DNA from: Bacteroidales bacterium | Lineage (GTDB): Bacteria; Bacteroidota; Bacteroidia; Bacteroidales; UBA10428 | Reading direction: 5' to 3' | Assembly (NCBI GenBank): GCA_016926375.1 | Contig: JAFGOR010000167.1 | Coordinates: 1-36,583, forward strand | DNA: 36,583 nt | Shown: positions 16,842 through 25,239 of the stretch, piece after piece | Layout of the letters: each line of letters starts with the position of its first letter | Numbering within the stretch: the stretch's first letter is position 1 | Position numbers and translations under genes: made by a program | Notes under the pieces: model-generated | Database searches by the model: none | Seen by the model: only the letters and a program-made list of their open reading frames with translations | What the model was told of the DNA's origin: nothing

Positions 16842-16908
16842 ATCATTTAACGACAGGTTAGCTAAAATTAACCCTTCTAAATACTATCAGGTTCTGCAGG
16901 TCCATGAA

Positions 16909-18906
16909 TCACCTAAGCCGGAGTGACTCCGGCACATCATTGATTGGTAGAAGGATGACTTCAACAGGAATTCCCGAAAAGATAAGCTCAACGCGTCTGT
17001 TATAACTCCTGCCCTGCGAATTGTCTGTTCCGTTTGGATTTTTATTCAAAGCTACCGGGTTGGTCTCCCCTTTTGCCTGTATCCTGATTCTGTCCGGAAG
17101 AATCTGTTTTTCCTTCAGATAGTCCGCCACAGCAGTTGCCCTCATCAACGATAGATTATAGTTATACCCTGTGCTTCCCAGCGCATCCGTATAACCGTCA
17201 GTTTGCACAACCAGTTCGGGATATTTCCGGAGAATTGTGGCCACTTCATCCAGATAGGTCCTGTATATCTCATCCAGCTTGCAATTGTTAAAAGCGAAAC
17301 GAACGTCCTTCACATAGAAGGTATCTCTGCGTGCCTTTCTGGAGGGTACAGTTATTTCTTCCTGAATTACCAGGTTGTTATGCGGAAAATAGTCGGGGAT
17401 ATTCAGGTTTTTTGTCAACAGTTTTTGGTTCTCTTCGGAAAAATCCAGGTTATAATTCCCTGCCGGCAACTTTTGTCTGAAAGAGCCATCCTCATTTAAG
17501 GACTTAACAACCAACGTATCAACGGTTAATTGATCAATAAACGCCACCTGAACCCGGGAAGCATCATAACCTGAGTCGGCTTGCAGGGTGATTTTTCCGT
17601 TTACAAAGAACCGGGCCGGTTTGCCAATTTTCTTAATATGATACCTGATTATATCCATCTGACCATTTACAGCGGAATATCTTGACTGGTAGGCCAAATG
17701 GCCGTCGCCAAGGGGAAACAGGAAAAGATCATCATCTGTTGAATTAAGCGGGTATCCGATATTCACAGGAGGAAGCCAGTGATTATCTTCTCCTAGTGCA
17801 GAAAAGAACACATCATATCCACCCATATTGTAATGGCCTTGCGAGCTAAAGTACAAATTCCGGCCGTCAGCAGACAGAAATGGCGATTCCTCATTATAGG
17901 GAGAATTGATAAGCGGACCCAGGTTCACGGGTTTCCCCCATTCACCTGATCCGGTCAGGTAAGAGCGGTAAATGTCAAGTCCGCCATAGCCTCCCTTTCG
18001 GTCGCTTGTAAAATAAAGCGTTTTCCCGTCAGGTGAAACCGAAGCGTGGGTTTCGTTAAACTGGGTGTTAATCTGATTATTCAGCTTTTCCAATTCACTC
18101 CATGCACCATTAATATACGTTGCTGTATATAGTTCACCTCTGTGATATGGGTCATAGGCAACAAAGAACAGTTGCTTGCCATCTGCCGACAATCCGGTAA
18201 CAAGGTGATCCCCATCTGATTTAACTTTTGGAGTGAGGTTTTCAGGTGGCTGCCATCCTGCATCGGCTTGTACTGAGGTCATCACCGCATCGTAGAATTT
18301 CAGCTCGTTCATATAGTAAATAACCCGCTCGTCATTTGTTACCAGGGGATTAAAGTTCGAATAGGCTGTGTTAATCTCATCGGGCAAAGTAGTGCTCGAA
18401 AATTCCGACGGAGCCTGAATCATTTCCATGGCATTATTGCATCTGGAAATATGAAATTCAGCAAGGTTCCTTTCGTCCTTTTCCACATCGTCAATAGTAT
18501 TCAGATAACTGTTCAGATAATGCAGTGCGTTGTCGAAATCATTGTTGATCCGGTAAGCAATTCCCAGGTACAATAAAGTTTTAACTGGTGCATATGCTTC
18601 CTCAAGCGTATTGCCCTTGTAACCCAATGATACTTTTTGAGAGGCCTCCTTCAGGTAGGGTATTGACCTGGTTTTTTGTCCCTGGATATTCAGATAACAT
18701 TCCCCGATAAGATAACTGGTGTTCGGATTCCGATAGCCGTTTTCCTGAAGGTTGAGCAGGATGAACAGCGCATCTTTATAATCTTCAGAATACATGAACT
18801 CAACAGCGTCTTTATAAAGATCCGCCGGCGTGGGAACGATTTTCTGACCCGGTAAGGGAATTAGGATCGTAAGAAACAGAAAGATAATAATCGCTTTTTT
18901 ACTCAT
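16909..18906 (-). CDS. PorE-like TPR + PD40 propeller + CRD + OmpA-domain protein
   Basis: The 665-aa protein has a signal peptide (ending LIPLPGQ), TPRs at about 25-165, a PD40 propeller at about 175-425, a beta-sandwich like a carboxypeptidase regulatory domain at about 432-520 and an OmpA C-terminal domain at about 535-644. The OmpA domain contains VRFAFNNCKLDE, TDGYTDALGSTGYNYNLSLM and SYNRRVEL. This is the same domain order as PorE of the type IX secretion system. Whether it is PorE itself or a paralogue cannot be decided here, since no other T9SS gene is in view. Its ATG overlaps the end of the 1096-aa gene by 8 nt (ATGAGTAA), so the two are translationally coupled. Confidence 0.92.
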   Translation of the reverse strand: MSKKAIIIFLFLTILIPLPGQKIVPTPADLYKDAVEFMYSEDYKDALFILLNLQENGYRNPNTSYLIGECYLNIQGQKTRSIPYLKEASQKVSLGYKGNTLEEAYAPVKTLLYLGIAYRINNDFDNALHYLNSYLNTIDDVEKDERNLAEFHISRCNNAMEMIQAPSEFSSTTLPDEINTAYSNFNPLVTNDERVIYYMNELKFYDAVMTSVQADAGWQPPENLTPKVKSDGDHLVTGLSADGKQLFFVAYDPYHRGELYTATYINGAWSELEKLNNQINTQFNETHASVSPDGKTLYFTSDRKGGYGGLDIYRSYLTGSGEWGKPVNLGPLINSPYNEESPFLSADGRNLYFSSQGHYNMGGYDVFFSALGEDNHWLPPVNIGYPLNSTDDDLFLFPLGDGHLAYQSRYSAVNGQMDIIRYHIKKIGKPARFFVNGKITLQADSGYDASRVQVAFIDQLTVDTLVVKSLNEDGSFRQKLPAGNYNLDFSEENQKLLTKNLNIPDYFPHNNLVIQEEITVPSRKARRDTFYVKDVRFAFNNCKLDEIYRTYLDEVATILRKYPELVVQTDGYTDALGSTGYNYNLSLMRATAVADYLKEKQILPDRIRIQAKGETNPVALNKNPNGTDNSQGRSYNRRVELIFSGIPVEVILLPINDVPESLRLR

Positions 18907-21900
18907 TCTTACGCTTTTTTCTCAGTATAAACAGGATTAGGAGAATAATAATAATCAGGTTGACTATCACCAGCGATGTTACCAGTACGGGCCGCTCAAT
19001 GCCAGAAAAAAGACCCTGTCTGGCATCACTGCTTCCGGCATCGGGGCCCTTCATCAGTACCATTTTAAGCAGCAGCCTGAGCAAATCTTTTTCAGAATAC
19101 TCAAACTGATCCGCAACCGACAGGAGGTATTGCATTACTTCGAGAGGCTTTGAAAACTGTTGTGTATCTGCAGCATCAATTGCTCTGATAATCCGTTCAT
19201 CAGCAAATTGCTTCAAAAGCCTGATAAACTCTCCAACATTCTTGGGATTGATGATATCAATCAGCAGTTGGTATACCATCTCCCGGTTGTAGTCGTTGAA
19301 TTGCGACTGGTTAAGCAGGTACTGAAGCAGTTCCTCAAATGTGTTCAGCTTCAGATTGCGGATATCCATTTCCTGCAGAAACTCCTTGAGGCTGCCGGTA
19401 GCTTTTTCCATCAACATCTTGCGGAACAGGTCAACAAAATAATACGGATCTCTTCTTACTTTTTCAATATTTTCAAGCACCTCTCTTTTGGAATAATCGC
19501 GTATGTCAGCATTTTCAAGCAAATACGAAATAAGCTGCTGTGAATTCCATATTTTCTGCTGATCCATATCCAAATCGAGCAAAGTTTGTTTCAGGTTGTC
19601 TGATGAAATAAAGATCAGGCTCTGCGAAAGGAAATGAACATTGATATCTGTTGCGGCAAGAGCAAGTGCTGATTCCAGGAGATCGGCCGAAAATTCATTG
19701 TTCAATAAGCCTTTCATAATATGGTCGGCAACCGAACGTGAATCGGGATAAAGTTTTTGATTCTGCCGCATCTCTGCAAGATAAGTGGCCAGGTCACCGG
19801 TGGCATATGACTCCAGCAGCCTGATTAGTTCAAGCGGATCACGGTTGAGCGAGGCAATTTTGTACAGGGCATTCCTCAGATCATCAATACTGTAATTGCC
19901 TGAGGCTGAATTCTTATATAGATAATCAAGCAGGGCATCTGAAGAATAAATATTGTTGGTTTTTAAATTCATTCCGGCTAAAGAGGCAGCAAGGCTGTCA
20001 GGTGAATTATCCCGAAGCTCCTCGTAGAACAGATTCAGATCTTTCTGCGAAAGAAAGCGCGACATAAGTGCCTCAATTTCCTTTGATGAGTAACCTTGCC
20101 CGGCTGCATGCTTCAACAGATAGTCATACAAATCGGCTGCTGATTTGAAATTCAGTTCATGCAGATTCAACGTATTGAGGAATTCACGAAGCTTTCCGTC
20201 GGCCATGGCAGAAACACCCATATACCGGTCACTGTCGGCCAGTACAGTTAGTTTTGTCGGAGGAATGACTGCCTGTTCATCAACAGCAGGTGTATAAACA
20301 ACCGTGACCTCACGAACCGTGCTGTCTCCGTCACTGTTTCTAAGTGTGAAACGCAGTGTATTCATGCCGGGTTCCGGAGTAAGCATATACACAAACTTGC
20401 GGCGTTTAATATCAAAGTTCTCTGTTTTCAATGGCCTCCCATCCAGCATGGTAAGCACTGTTAATCTGGTGTTCTTTTCCAGATCCAGCCTGATCGGGAT
20501 GGATTCATTGGTAGTTACATTATAGGCAGCAACCGGAATAATCATCCCGGGCCCTGTTACCGGTTCATTCTTTGGTAGCTGTGCAATTTCTTCTGCTGTG
20601 GTTCCGAAAGACGATGCTGTGAGAACAGATGACAAGGCATAGATATTGGAAGGATTGTTCAGTGGAATGGATATCTTTTCACTGTGGTCGGCAATGCCCT
20701 CTCCCTGTATTTTCAGGTCAAAATCACCTGAAATGGCATTCAGGGTATATGAACCATCGGCATTGAGCCGCGTTTGGTCAACTATTTTCCCTGTTTTGCT
20801 GTTTACAAGAGTTGCTGTAAGCCTGCCGTAATCCGGATTTACCTGTCCGTTTATCCTGGTGATTCCGTTCATAATAAATTTTCTCGGGTGCAGGTCTGTG
20901 AATACTTCGAGCTTGTAAATATCCATCATGCCATAGGAATCAGCCGGATCATATTTTGAATAATAGGCATAAGCCCCATCTCGGACAGGGAAGAAAAACA
21001 AATCATCCCGGGTGGTATTCAACGGATATCCGGCATTCACCGGCTTTGCCCACTGTCCGTCATCAAGCTTTGTACTGTAGAATATGTCGTACCCGCCCAT
21101 ATTATAGTGCCCCATTGAGCTGTAATAAATGGTACTGCCATCATCAGTAACAAAAGGGGTATCTTCGTTGAATCTGGAATTGATTACCGGGCCCAGATTA
21201 ATTGCCGGCCCCCAGTCGCCTCCACGGCTTCTTTCGGAGCGATAAATGTCGAGTCCGCCATATCCCCCTTCACGGTTGCTTGTAAAGTAAAGGGTTCTTC
21301 CATCTTTTGACAAAGATGCATGTGATTCCCAGTACTTCGTATTGATATTACCATTCAGCTTTTCCAGTTTTGACCACTTGCCATTTTTAAATTTGCTGGA
21401 ATACAGGTTGCCGTCGAAATTATCGCTCCGGTATACAAAAACTTCATCCCCGTCGTAAGAAAGCCCGGTACAATAAGAATTGCCATCAAGTCCGAAAAAA
21501 GGTGTGAGGTTAAGCGGTTCGGACCATTTGCCATTATCACGATGACAATAAAACACGGCATCATAAAACTGCAACTTTCTTGTGAACACCATGACCTTTT
21601 CATCGCCCGAAACCAACGGATTGATCTCTTCAAACCGGTCATTGATGCCTTCGCCAGCATTAACCGATATGAAATACATGGGATTCTTTTGCTGCCGGGC
21701 GGCAACGTTGCACGCATTTATCTGCTCGTCCACAAGCGCCGCATCATAAACTACCGGGTCAAGAATGAGCTTAAACTGTTGGTAAGCTTTAATGGCATCA
21801 TCCAACTTGTTGTTTGCCCTGTAAGCGTTTCCAAGATAATAGAGCGCCTCAGGAGGTGCCTGCCGCTCTTTAAAACTGGTTGGTTTACTGGCGCTGTTAA

Positions 21901-22189
21901 TGCCTTTTACCGCTTTTTCCAAATAAGATATGGATTTCTGAACCTGGTATACATCATTCAGATAACAAATCCCAATCTTGTAGTTGATGTTGTAATTCTC
22001 CGGGTCTGCAACCAAGATACGCTGATATAAAGGCAGTGCATCTCTGAATTCCTCAAACAAAAAGTAAGATTCAGCTTCAACAAACACAGATTTAAGCCTT
22101 TCCTCTCCCTGCGGGTAAGCTGTTGCAAAAACAAAAAACAGCAAGATAAATGCTGTAAAAATTGGTCTGATTGATGTATTGGGTTTCAT
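18899..22189 (-). CDS. Giant PorE-like propeller protein with six helical repeats and C-terminal membrane anchor
   Basis: The 1096-aa protein has a signal peptide (about 1-27), TPRs at about 30-165, a PD40 propeller at about 180-430 (YFTSNREGGYGGLDIYRSE, YYSSMGHYNMGGYDIFYST) and a CRD-like beta domain at about 436-515. A second beta domain of Ig-like appearance follows at about 548-633. Six degenerate helical repeats of 66-68 residues fill about 665-1048. The C-terminus is a strong membrane helix (about 1067-1089) and a basic RKKRKNE tail. There is no OmpA domain. The basic tail after the helix fits an inner-membrane anchor with the rest in the periplasm. It is first in a run of four related genes and overlaps the next by 8 nt. 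I do not recognise the repeat family. Confidence 0.88.
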   Translation of the reverse strand: MKPNTSIRPIFTAFILLFFVFATAYPQGEERLKSVFVEAESYFLFEEFRDALPLYQRILVADPENYNINYKIGICYLNDVYQVQKSISYLEKAVKGINSASKPTSFKERQAPPEALYYLGNAYRANNKLDDAIKAYQQFKLILDPVVYDAALVDEQINACNVAARQQKNPMYFISVNAGEGINDRFEEINPLVSGDEKVMVFTRKLQFYDAVFYCHRDNGKWSEPLNLTPFFGLDGNSYCTGLSYDGDEVFVYRSDNFDGNLYSSKFKNGKWSKLEKLNGNINTKYWESHASLSKDGRTLYFTSNREGGYGGLDIYRSERSRGGDWGPAINLGPVINSRFNEDTPFVTDDGSTIYYSSMGHYNMGGYDIFYSTKLDDGQWAKPVNAGYPLNTTRDDLFFFPVRDGAYAYYSKYDPADSYGMMDIYKLEVFTDLHPRKFIMNGITRINGQVNPDYGRLTATLVNSKTGKIVDQTRLNADGSYTLNAISGDFDLKIQGEGIADHSEKISIPLNNPSNIYALSSVLTASSFGTTAEEIAQLPKNEPVTGPGMIIPVAAYNVTTNESIPIRLDLEKNTRLTVLTMLDGRPLKTENFDIKRRKFVYMLTPEPGMNTLRFTLRNSDGDSTVREVTVVYTPAVDEQAVIPPTKLTVLADSDRYMGVSAMADGKLREFLNTLNLHELNFKSAADLYDYLLKHAAGQGYSSKEIEALMSRFLSQKDLNLFYEELRDNSPDSLAASLAGMNLKTNNIYSSDALLDYLYKNSASGNYSIDDLRNALYKIASLNRDPLELIRLLESYATGDLATYLAEMRQNQKLYPDSRSVADHIMKGLLNNEFSADLLESALALAATDINVHFLSQSLIFISSDNLKQTLLDLDMDQQKIWNSQQLISYLLENADIRDYSKREVLENIEKVRRDPYYFVDLFRKMLMEKATGSLKEFLQEMDIRNLKLNTFEELLQYLLNQSQFNDYNREMVYQLLIDIINPKNVGEFIRLLKQFADERIIRAIDAADTQQFSKPLEVMQYLLSVADQFEYSEKDLLRLLLKMVLMKGPDAGSSDARQGLFSGIERPVLVTSLVIVNLIIIILLILFILRKKRKNE
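19046..20197 (-). repeat. Six degenerate 66-68-residue helical repeats
   Basis: Units begin near residues 665, 732, 799, 865, 933 and 999, each with a pattern like (S/D/N/K)L.xxL. A second anchor, Y/F-S/N, recurs at 700, 766, 833, 899, 967 and 1031. The regular spacing supports a repeat-built solenoid. Similarity between copies is low, so they are old duplications. Confidence 0.8.
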
Positions 22190-22208
22190 AGTTCGGCTTC
22201 TAACATAA

Positions 22209-22216
22209 CAAATTTA
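22209..22216 (-). promoter_or_regulatory. Possible Bacteroidota -7 promoter element
   Basis: On the minus strand TAAATTTG matches TAnnTTTG exactly and lies 19 nt upstream of the ATG at 22189, within a 160-nt AT-rich gap. The same octamer stands upstream of the 633-aa paralogue (16834-16841). No well-spaced -33 element was found. Confidence 0.4.
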
Positions 22217-22349
22217 ATTAATTAATAACAATTTATAATAACTGTCAACATGTTATGAAGCGTTATTTATCAACTGTTTATTAAGATACCTTTAGTTGTC
22301 AGTACTTTGTGATGTTAATTGATGTGGGTAACTAAATGCACGACGTGCG

Positions 22350-24341
22350 TCAATGAACGGTTCCGGGCATTCCGGATGGCAGTCGGCCCAATTGCTTATA
22401 CCCGTTAAATAAAATTCTCAAATCATTAGTTATCCGGTAGTCTTTGGCATACATGAGATTCAACTGCTCATCCGACCCGGCGCCTGGCAAACTGTTCATG
22501 TGCAAATCATGCATCGTGAGGACGCCCGGTCGAATTTTAGGCAAGCCCGGATGATTTCCGCCTGTCGACTGATAATAGCCCACCCATGAGGCAGCGCCTT
22601 TCAGCACACTGAATATATTCCTGTACAAGCCGGCAGGTTCAGCCACCAGAAAAACAAGCACCGGGCTTAATACAACCAAAATAACAGACAGGATAACATC
22701 AAAAAGCCGCTTCTTTCTTTTGTTCAGAATTCGCGAAAGTGTGTTGAAATGCAGAACATAAAGCTCACCCGATATGTCATTTGAACTGCTGCCAATTACA
22801 GACATGCTTTCAGGAGGCGCGATTTTGAATTCGATTCCTGTATGGGTGAACTGAAGCATGGTTCGGATAATTTCATGAGAAGGCATGGAAGCAGCACAAA
22901 AAACCAGCTCGTCAACCTGGTTGATTTGAACAATATCCTGGATTTGATCAATGTGTCCGATGAAATCAGTACCTGCCTGCCCATTCTCAGGGCTCACAAA
23001 TCCTGCAAGGTCGGGAACTGATTGTGTCTGACTGATTATAGCAAATACCCTTTTACATTCCTGAAGGTCACCAATGACGATTACTTTTTTCTTCTTTCTG
23101 AAAAATTCAAATGAGAAACTCTCCCGGCTGACCCGGCTCAAAAAGAGCCTTACCAGGGTTGTACATAAAAGTGCCCAAAGCGTACCTAAAATGATCAGCG
23201 CACGTGAAAACCGCCACGATTCAGGAAGTAGCGCATATATCAGCAGAATCATTACAGAACCTGTCAGAACGCCCCGCAGCAGATCCATAAACTTTGTCTT
23301 TCTCTCGTATCCGGTGGACATGAAAATTGAAATAAGCCAGATCACCACGTATGCCGGAACAACAAGGATCATGTATTCTTTGGGGTAATATCCTCTTTGC
23401 CCGAAATGGTTCAATTCCCAGAATGGTAAAAGAAAATAATAGCCTGAATAAATCAGCAGGAAATCGAGAAAAGGTGTGGCAATTCCTTTGATAAAACGGG
23501 TGAGAATGGATAATCCTGCCCTGAAATAAATAGCCAGGTGAATGAAAAAGGCAAAATACCTGGCCGTGCTTTCCTTGAAATGCTTTCTGGCAAAAATGAT
23601 CATGGCCTTGTAAAAAATCACAACATAGTTGATGCTGCTCTTTTTGGTGCTTTCACCCTTATAATGAATAATCGTGGTATCCGGAAAGTAGATATTACTA
23701 AACCCAGCCTTTATGAACCGGTATGAAAGGTCAATATCTTCACCATACATAAAAAAGCTCTCATCAAGATGTCCTGTCTTATCAAGAGCAGACCTTCTCA
23801 TAAACATGTAGGCACCTGAAATTACATCCACCTTGTGAATTTCATCGGGATTCAGAAATCCCAGGTGGTATCTGCCGAAAGTTTTCGACCGGGGGAACAA
23901 TTTCGACAACCCAAATACTTTATAAAACGCAACCGGCGGGGTGGGCAACGATCTTTTCGATTCCGGGAGGAATTTACCCTTTCCATCAATCATTTTAACA
24001 CCCAGGCATCCTGCCTCCGGGTTTTTGTCCATGTACTGAATGCACTTCAGAAATGAATCCTCCTGTACCACTGTATCCGGATTGAGCAATAGGATATACC
24101 TGCCTGAAGCCTTTTTGACAGCCTGGTTGTTGGCCCTGGCAAAACCTGTATTAGTTGTATTTGCAATCAGAATTACATGGGGAAACTTTTGCCTTATCAT
24201 GCTTACAGAACCGTCTGCCGAGTTGTTATCTACCACAATTACTTCAGCCTGAATTTTGCTGATCGCCATCATTACCGAATGGAGGCATTGTTCAAGAAAG
24301 TACTTAACGTTGTAGTTTACAATGATTACAGAAAGGTCCAT
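22350..24341 (-). CDS. Fused GT2 glycosyltransferase and degenerate polyprenyl glycosylphosphotransferase
   Basis: Residues 1-260 are a family 2 glycosyltransferase of the rhamnosyltransferase type, with SVIIVNYN at the start, the metal/nucleotide motif LLLNPDT (D89) and the base region YGEDIDLSYR (E201, D202). Hydrophobic helices at about 290-306, 323-341, 358-372 and 380-400 follow. Next is a Rossmann-like domain (about 417-530, KKVIVIGDLQECKRVF) as found in WcaJ/WbaP-type initiating transferases. The end (about 541-650) resembles a bacterial sugar transferase domain (KRLFDVILSVILVVLSPVL, IFSVLKGAASWVGY) but lacks the KFRTM-type segment and the catalytic DE pair. It likely adds a sugar at the inner membrane during polysaccharide assembly; the second half may serve binding or localisation only. 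Confidence 0.85.
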   Translation of the reverse strand: MDLSVIIVNYNVKYFLEQCLHSVMMAISKIQAEVIVVDNNSADGSVSMIRQKFPHVILIANTTNTGFARANNQAVKKASGRYILLLNPDTVVQEDSFLKCIQYMDKNPEAGCLGVKMIDGKGKFLPESKRSLPTPPVAFYKVFGLSKLFPRSKTFGRYHLGFLNPDEIHKVDVISGAYMFMRRSALDKTGHLDESFFMYGEDIDLSYRFIKAGFSNIYFPDTTIIHYKGESTKKSSINYVVIFYKAMIIFARKHFKESTARYFAFFIHLAIYFRAGLSILTRFIKGIATPFLDFLLIYSGYYFLLPFWELNHFGQRGYYPKEYMILVVPAYVVIWLISIFMSTGYERKTKFMDLLRGVLTGSVMILLIYALLPESWRFSRALIILGTLWALLCTTLVRLFLSRVSRESFSFEFFRKKKKVIVIGDLQECKRVFAIISQTQSVPDLAGFVSPENGQAGTDFIGHIDQIQDIVQINQVDELVFCAASMPSHEIIRTMLQFTHTGIEFKIAPPESMSVIGSSSNDISGELYVLHFNTLSRILNKRKKRLFDVILSVILVVLSPVLVFLVAEPAGLYRNIFSVLKGAASWVGYYQSTGGNHPGLPKIRPGVLTMHDLHMNSLPGAGSDEQLNLMYAKDYRITNDLRILFNGYKQLGRLPSGMPGTVH

Positions 24342-24421
24342 CTCAAGTGTAATGAAGGATAAGCATCCGCATGTTCCGGGAAAATCCGGACTTAATGTGT
24401 GTTAATCCCTGTTAAATATCA

Positions 24422-25165
24422 TTATCGCACAACCGGGATGGCTTTGGCACACTCCATCAGCGACATTCTGCAAGCATTCAGGTTGCCCATGGAACAGGCC
24501 TTGTTCAAATGCGGACAGGCCTTTTCCATATCATCCAAACGGTAATATGACATACCCAGGTTGAAGTAAAGAGCTGAGTTGCCTTCAGAAAGATCCAACA
24601 CTTTCAGGAAATCACTGACAGCAGCAGCATAATCACGCAATTCATAGTTAACCATCGCCCTGCTGTGAAAACTGCTGGCTACAGTGTCGTTTTTTTCAAT
24701 GGATGCGGTTAAGTCGAGTAACGCATTATCATATTCAAGCAGATTCATATAACTGACTCCCCGCCCAAGATAGCAGCGATACAGCAAATCTCCGGAGTCA
24801 AGTTCAATAGCACGGGAAAAATCATCAAGTGCTTTGCTGAATTTTTCTTTGCTGTTAAGAATCACACCCCTGAGATAGTAATATGCTGCCATGTCGGGAT
24901 ACTTCCTGACCGACTCATCTGTCAGCCTCATTGCCTCCTTGTCGTCATTCATCAGAAAGTATATGTTAATCTGCTTTTGCCGGGCAGGATGGTTCTCAGG
25001 CGCATAATCAAGGACTTCCCTGGTTTTATTTAAAGCCTCCGGCAGGTTGTTGCTGGCAATGAGGATATCTGCTTCAGCCAGCAAAGTTTTCACACGCGAA
25101 TCATCTTGCGCCATCAATGACCGCATCGGGAATAGCAAAATCACCAGTATAAAAGCAGTTCTCAT
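24422..25165 (-). CDS. Secreted TPR protein
   Basis: The 247-aa protein has a signal peptide (FILVILLFPMRSLMAQ) followed by about six TPR units through the rest of its length, such as YYYLRGVILNSKEKFSKAL, DFSRAIELDSGD, YNALLDL-like EYDNALLDLTASI and YFNLGMSYYRLDDMEKAC. It ends with a Cys-containing ACPHLNKACSMGNLNACR segment that resembles a Sel1-type or TPR cap. It is probably a periplasmic protein-interaction module. It lies 80 nt upstream of the glycosyltransferase gene on the same strand and may be cotranscribed with it. The partner is unknown. Confidence 0.88.
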   Translation of the reverse strand: MRTAFILVILLFPMRSLMAQDDSRVKTLLAEADILIASNNLPEALNKTREVLDYAPENHPARQKQINIYFLMNDDKEAMRLTDESVRKYPDMAAYYYLRGVILNSKEKFSKALDDFSRAIELDSGDLLYRCYLGRGVSYMNLLEYDNALLDLTASIEKNDTVASSFHSRAMVNYELRDYAAAVSDFLKVLDLSEGNSALYFNLGMSYYRLDDMEKACPHLNKACSMGNLNACRMSLMECAKAIPVVR

Positions 25166-25239
25166 AAAATGGCCCGGATATTAATTTGCAACTATGAAAA
25201 TACGAAAATATTTGAACTTACCACCATCATAGGTTCACC

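Noticed and set aside
21542-22030. 162-codon open frame on the plus strand
   Set aside because: It is antisense to the TPR/propeller region of the 1096-aa protein and has no recognisable features.
13607-22189. A complete type IX secretion locus
   Set aside because: Only PorE-like proteins are present; no porK, porL, porM, porN, sov or porV gene and no T9SS C-terminal domain cargo was seen in the window.
24375-24390. Short inverted repeat TCCGG/CCGGA before the glycosyltransferase
   Set aside because: The stem has only 5 bp and no T-rich run follows on either strand, so a terminator call is not supported.
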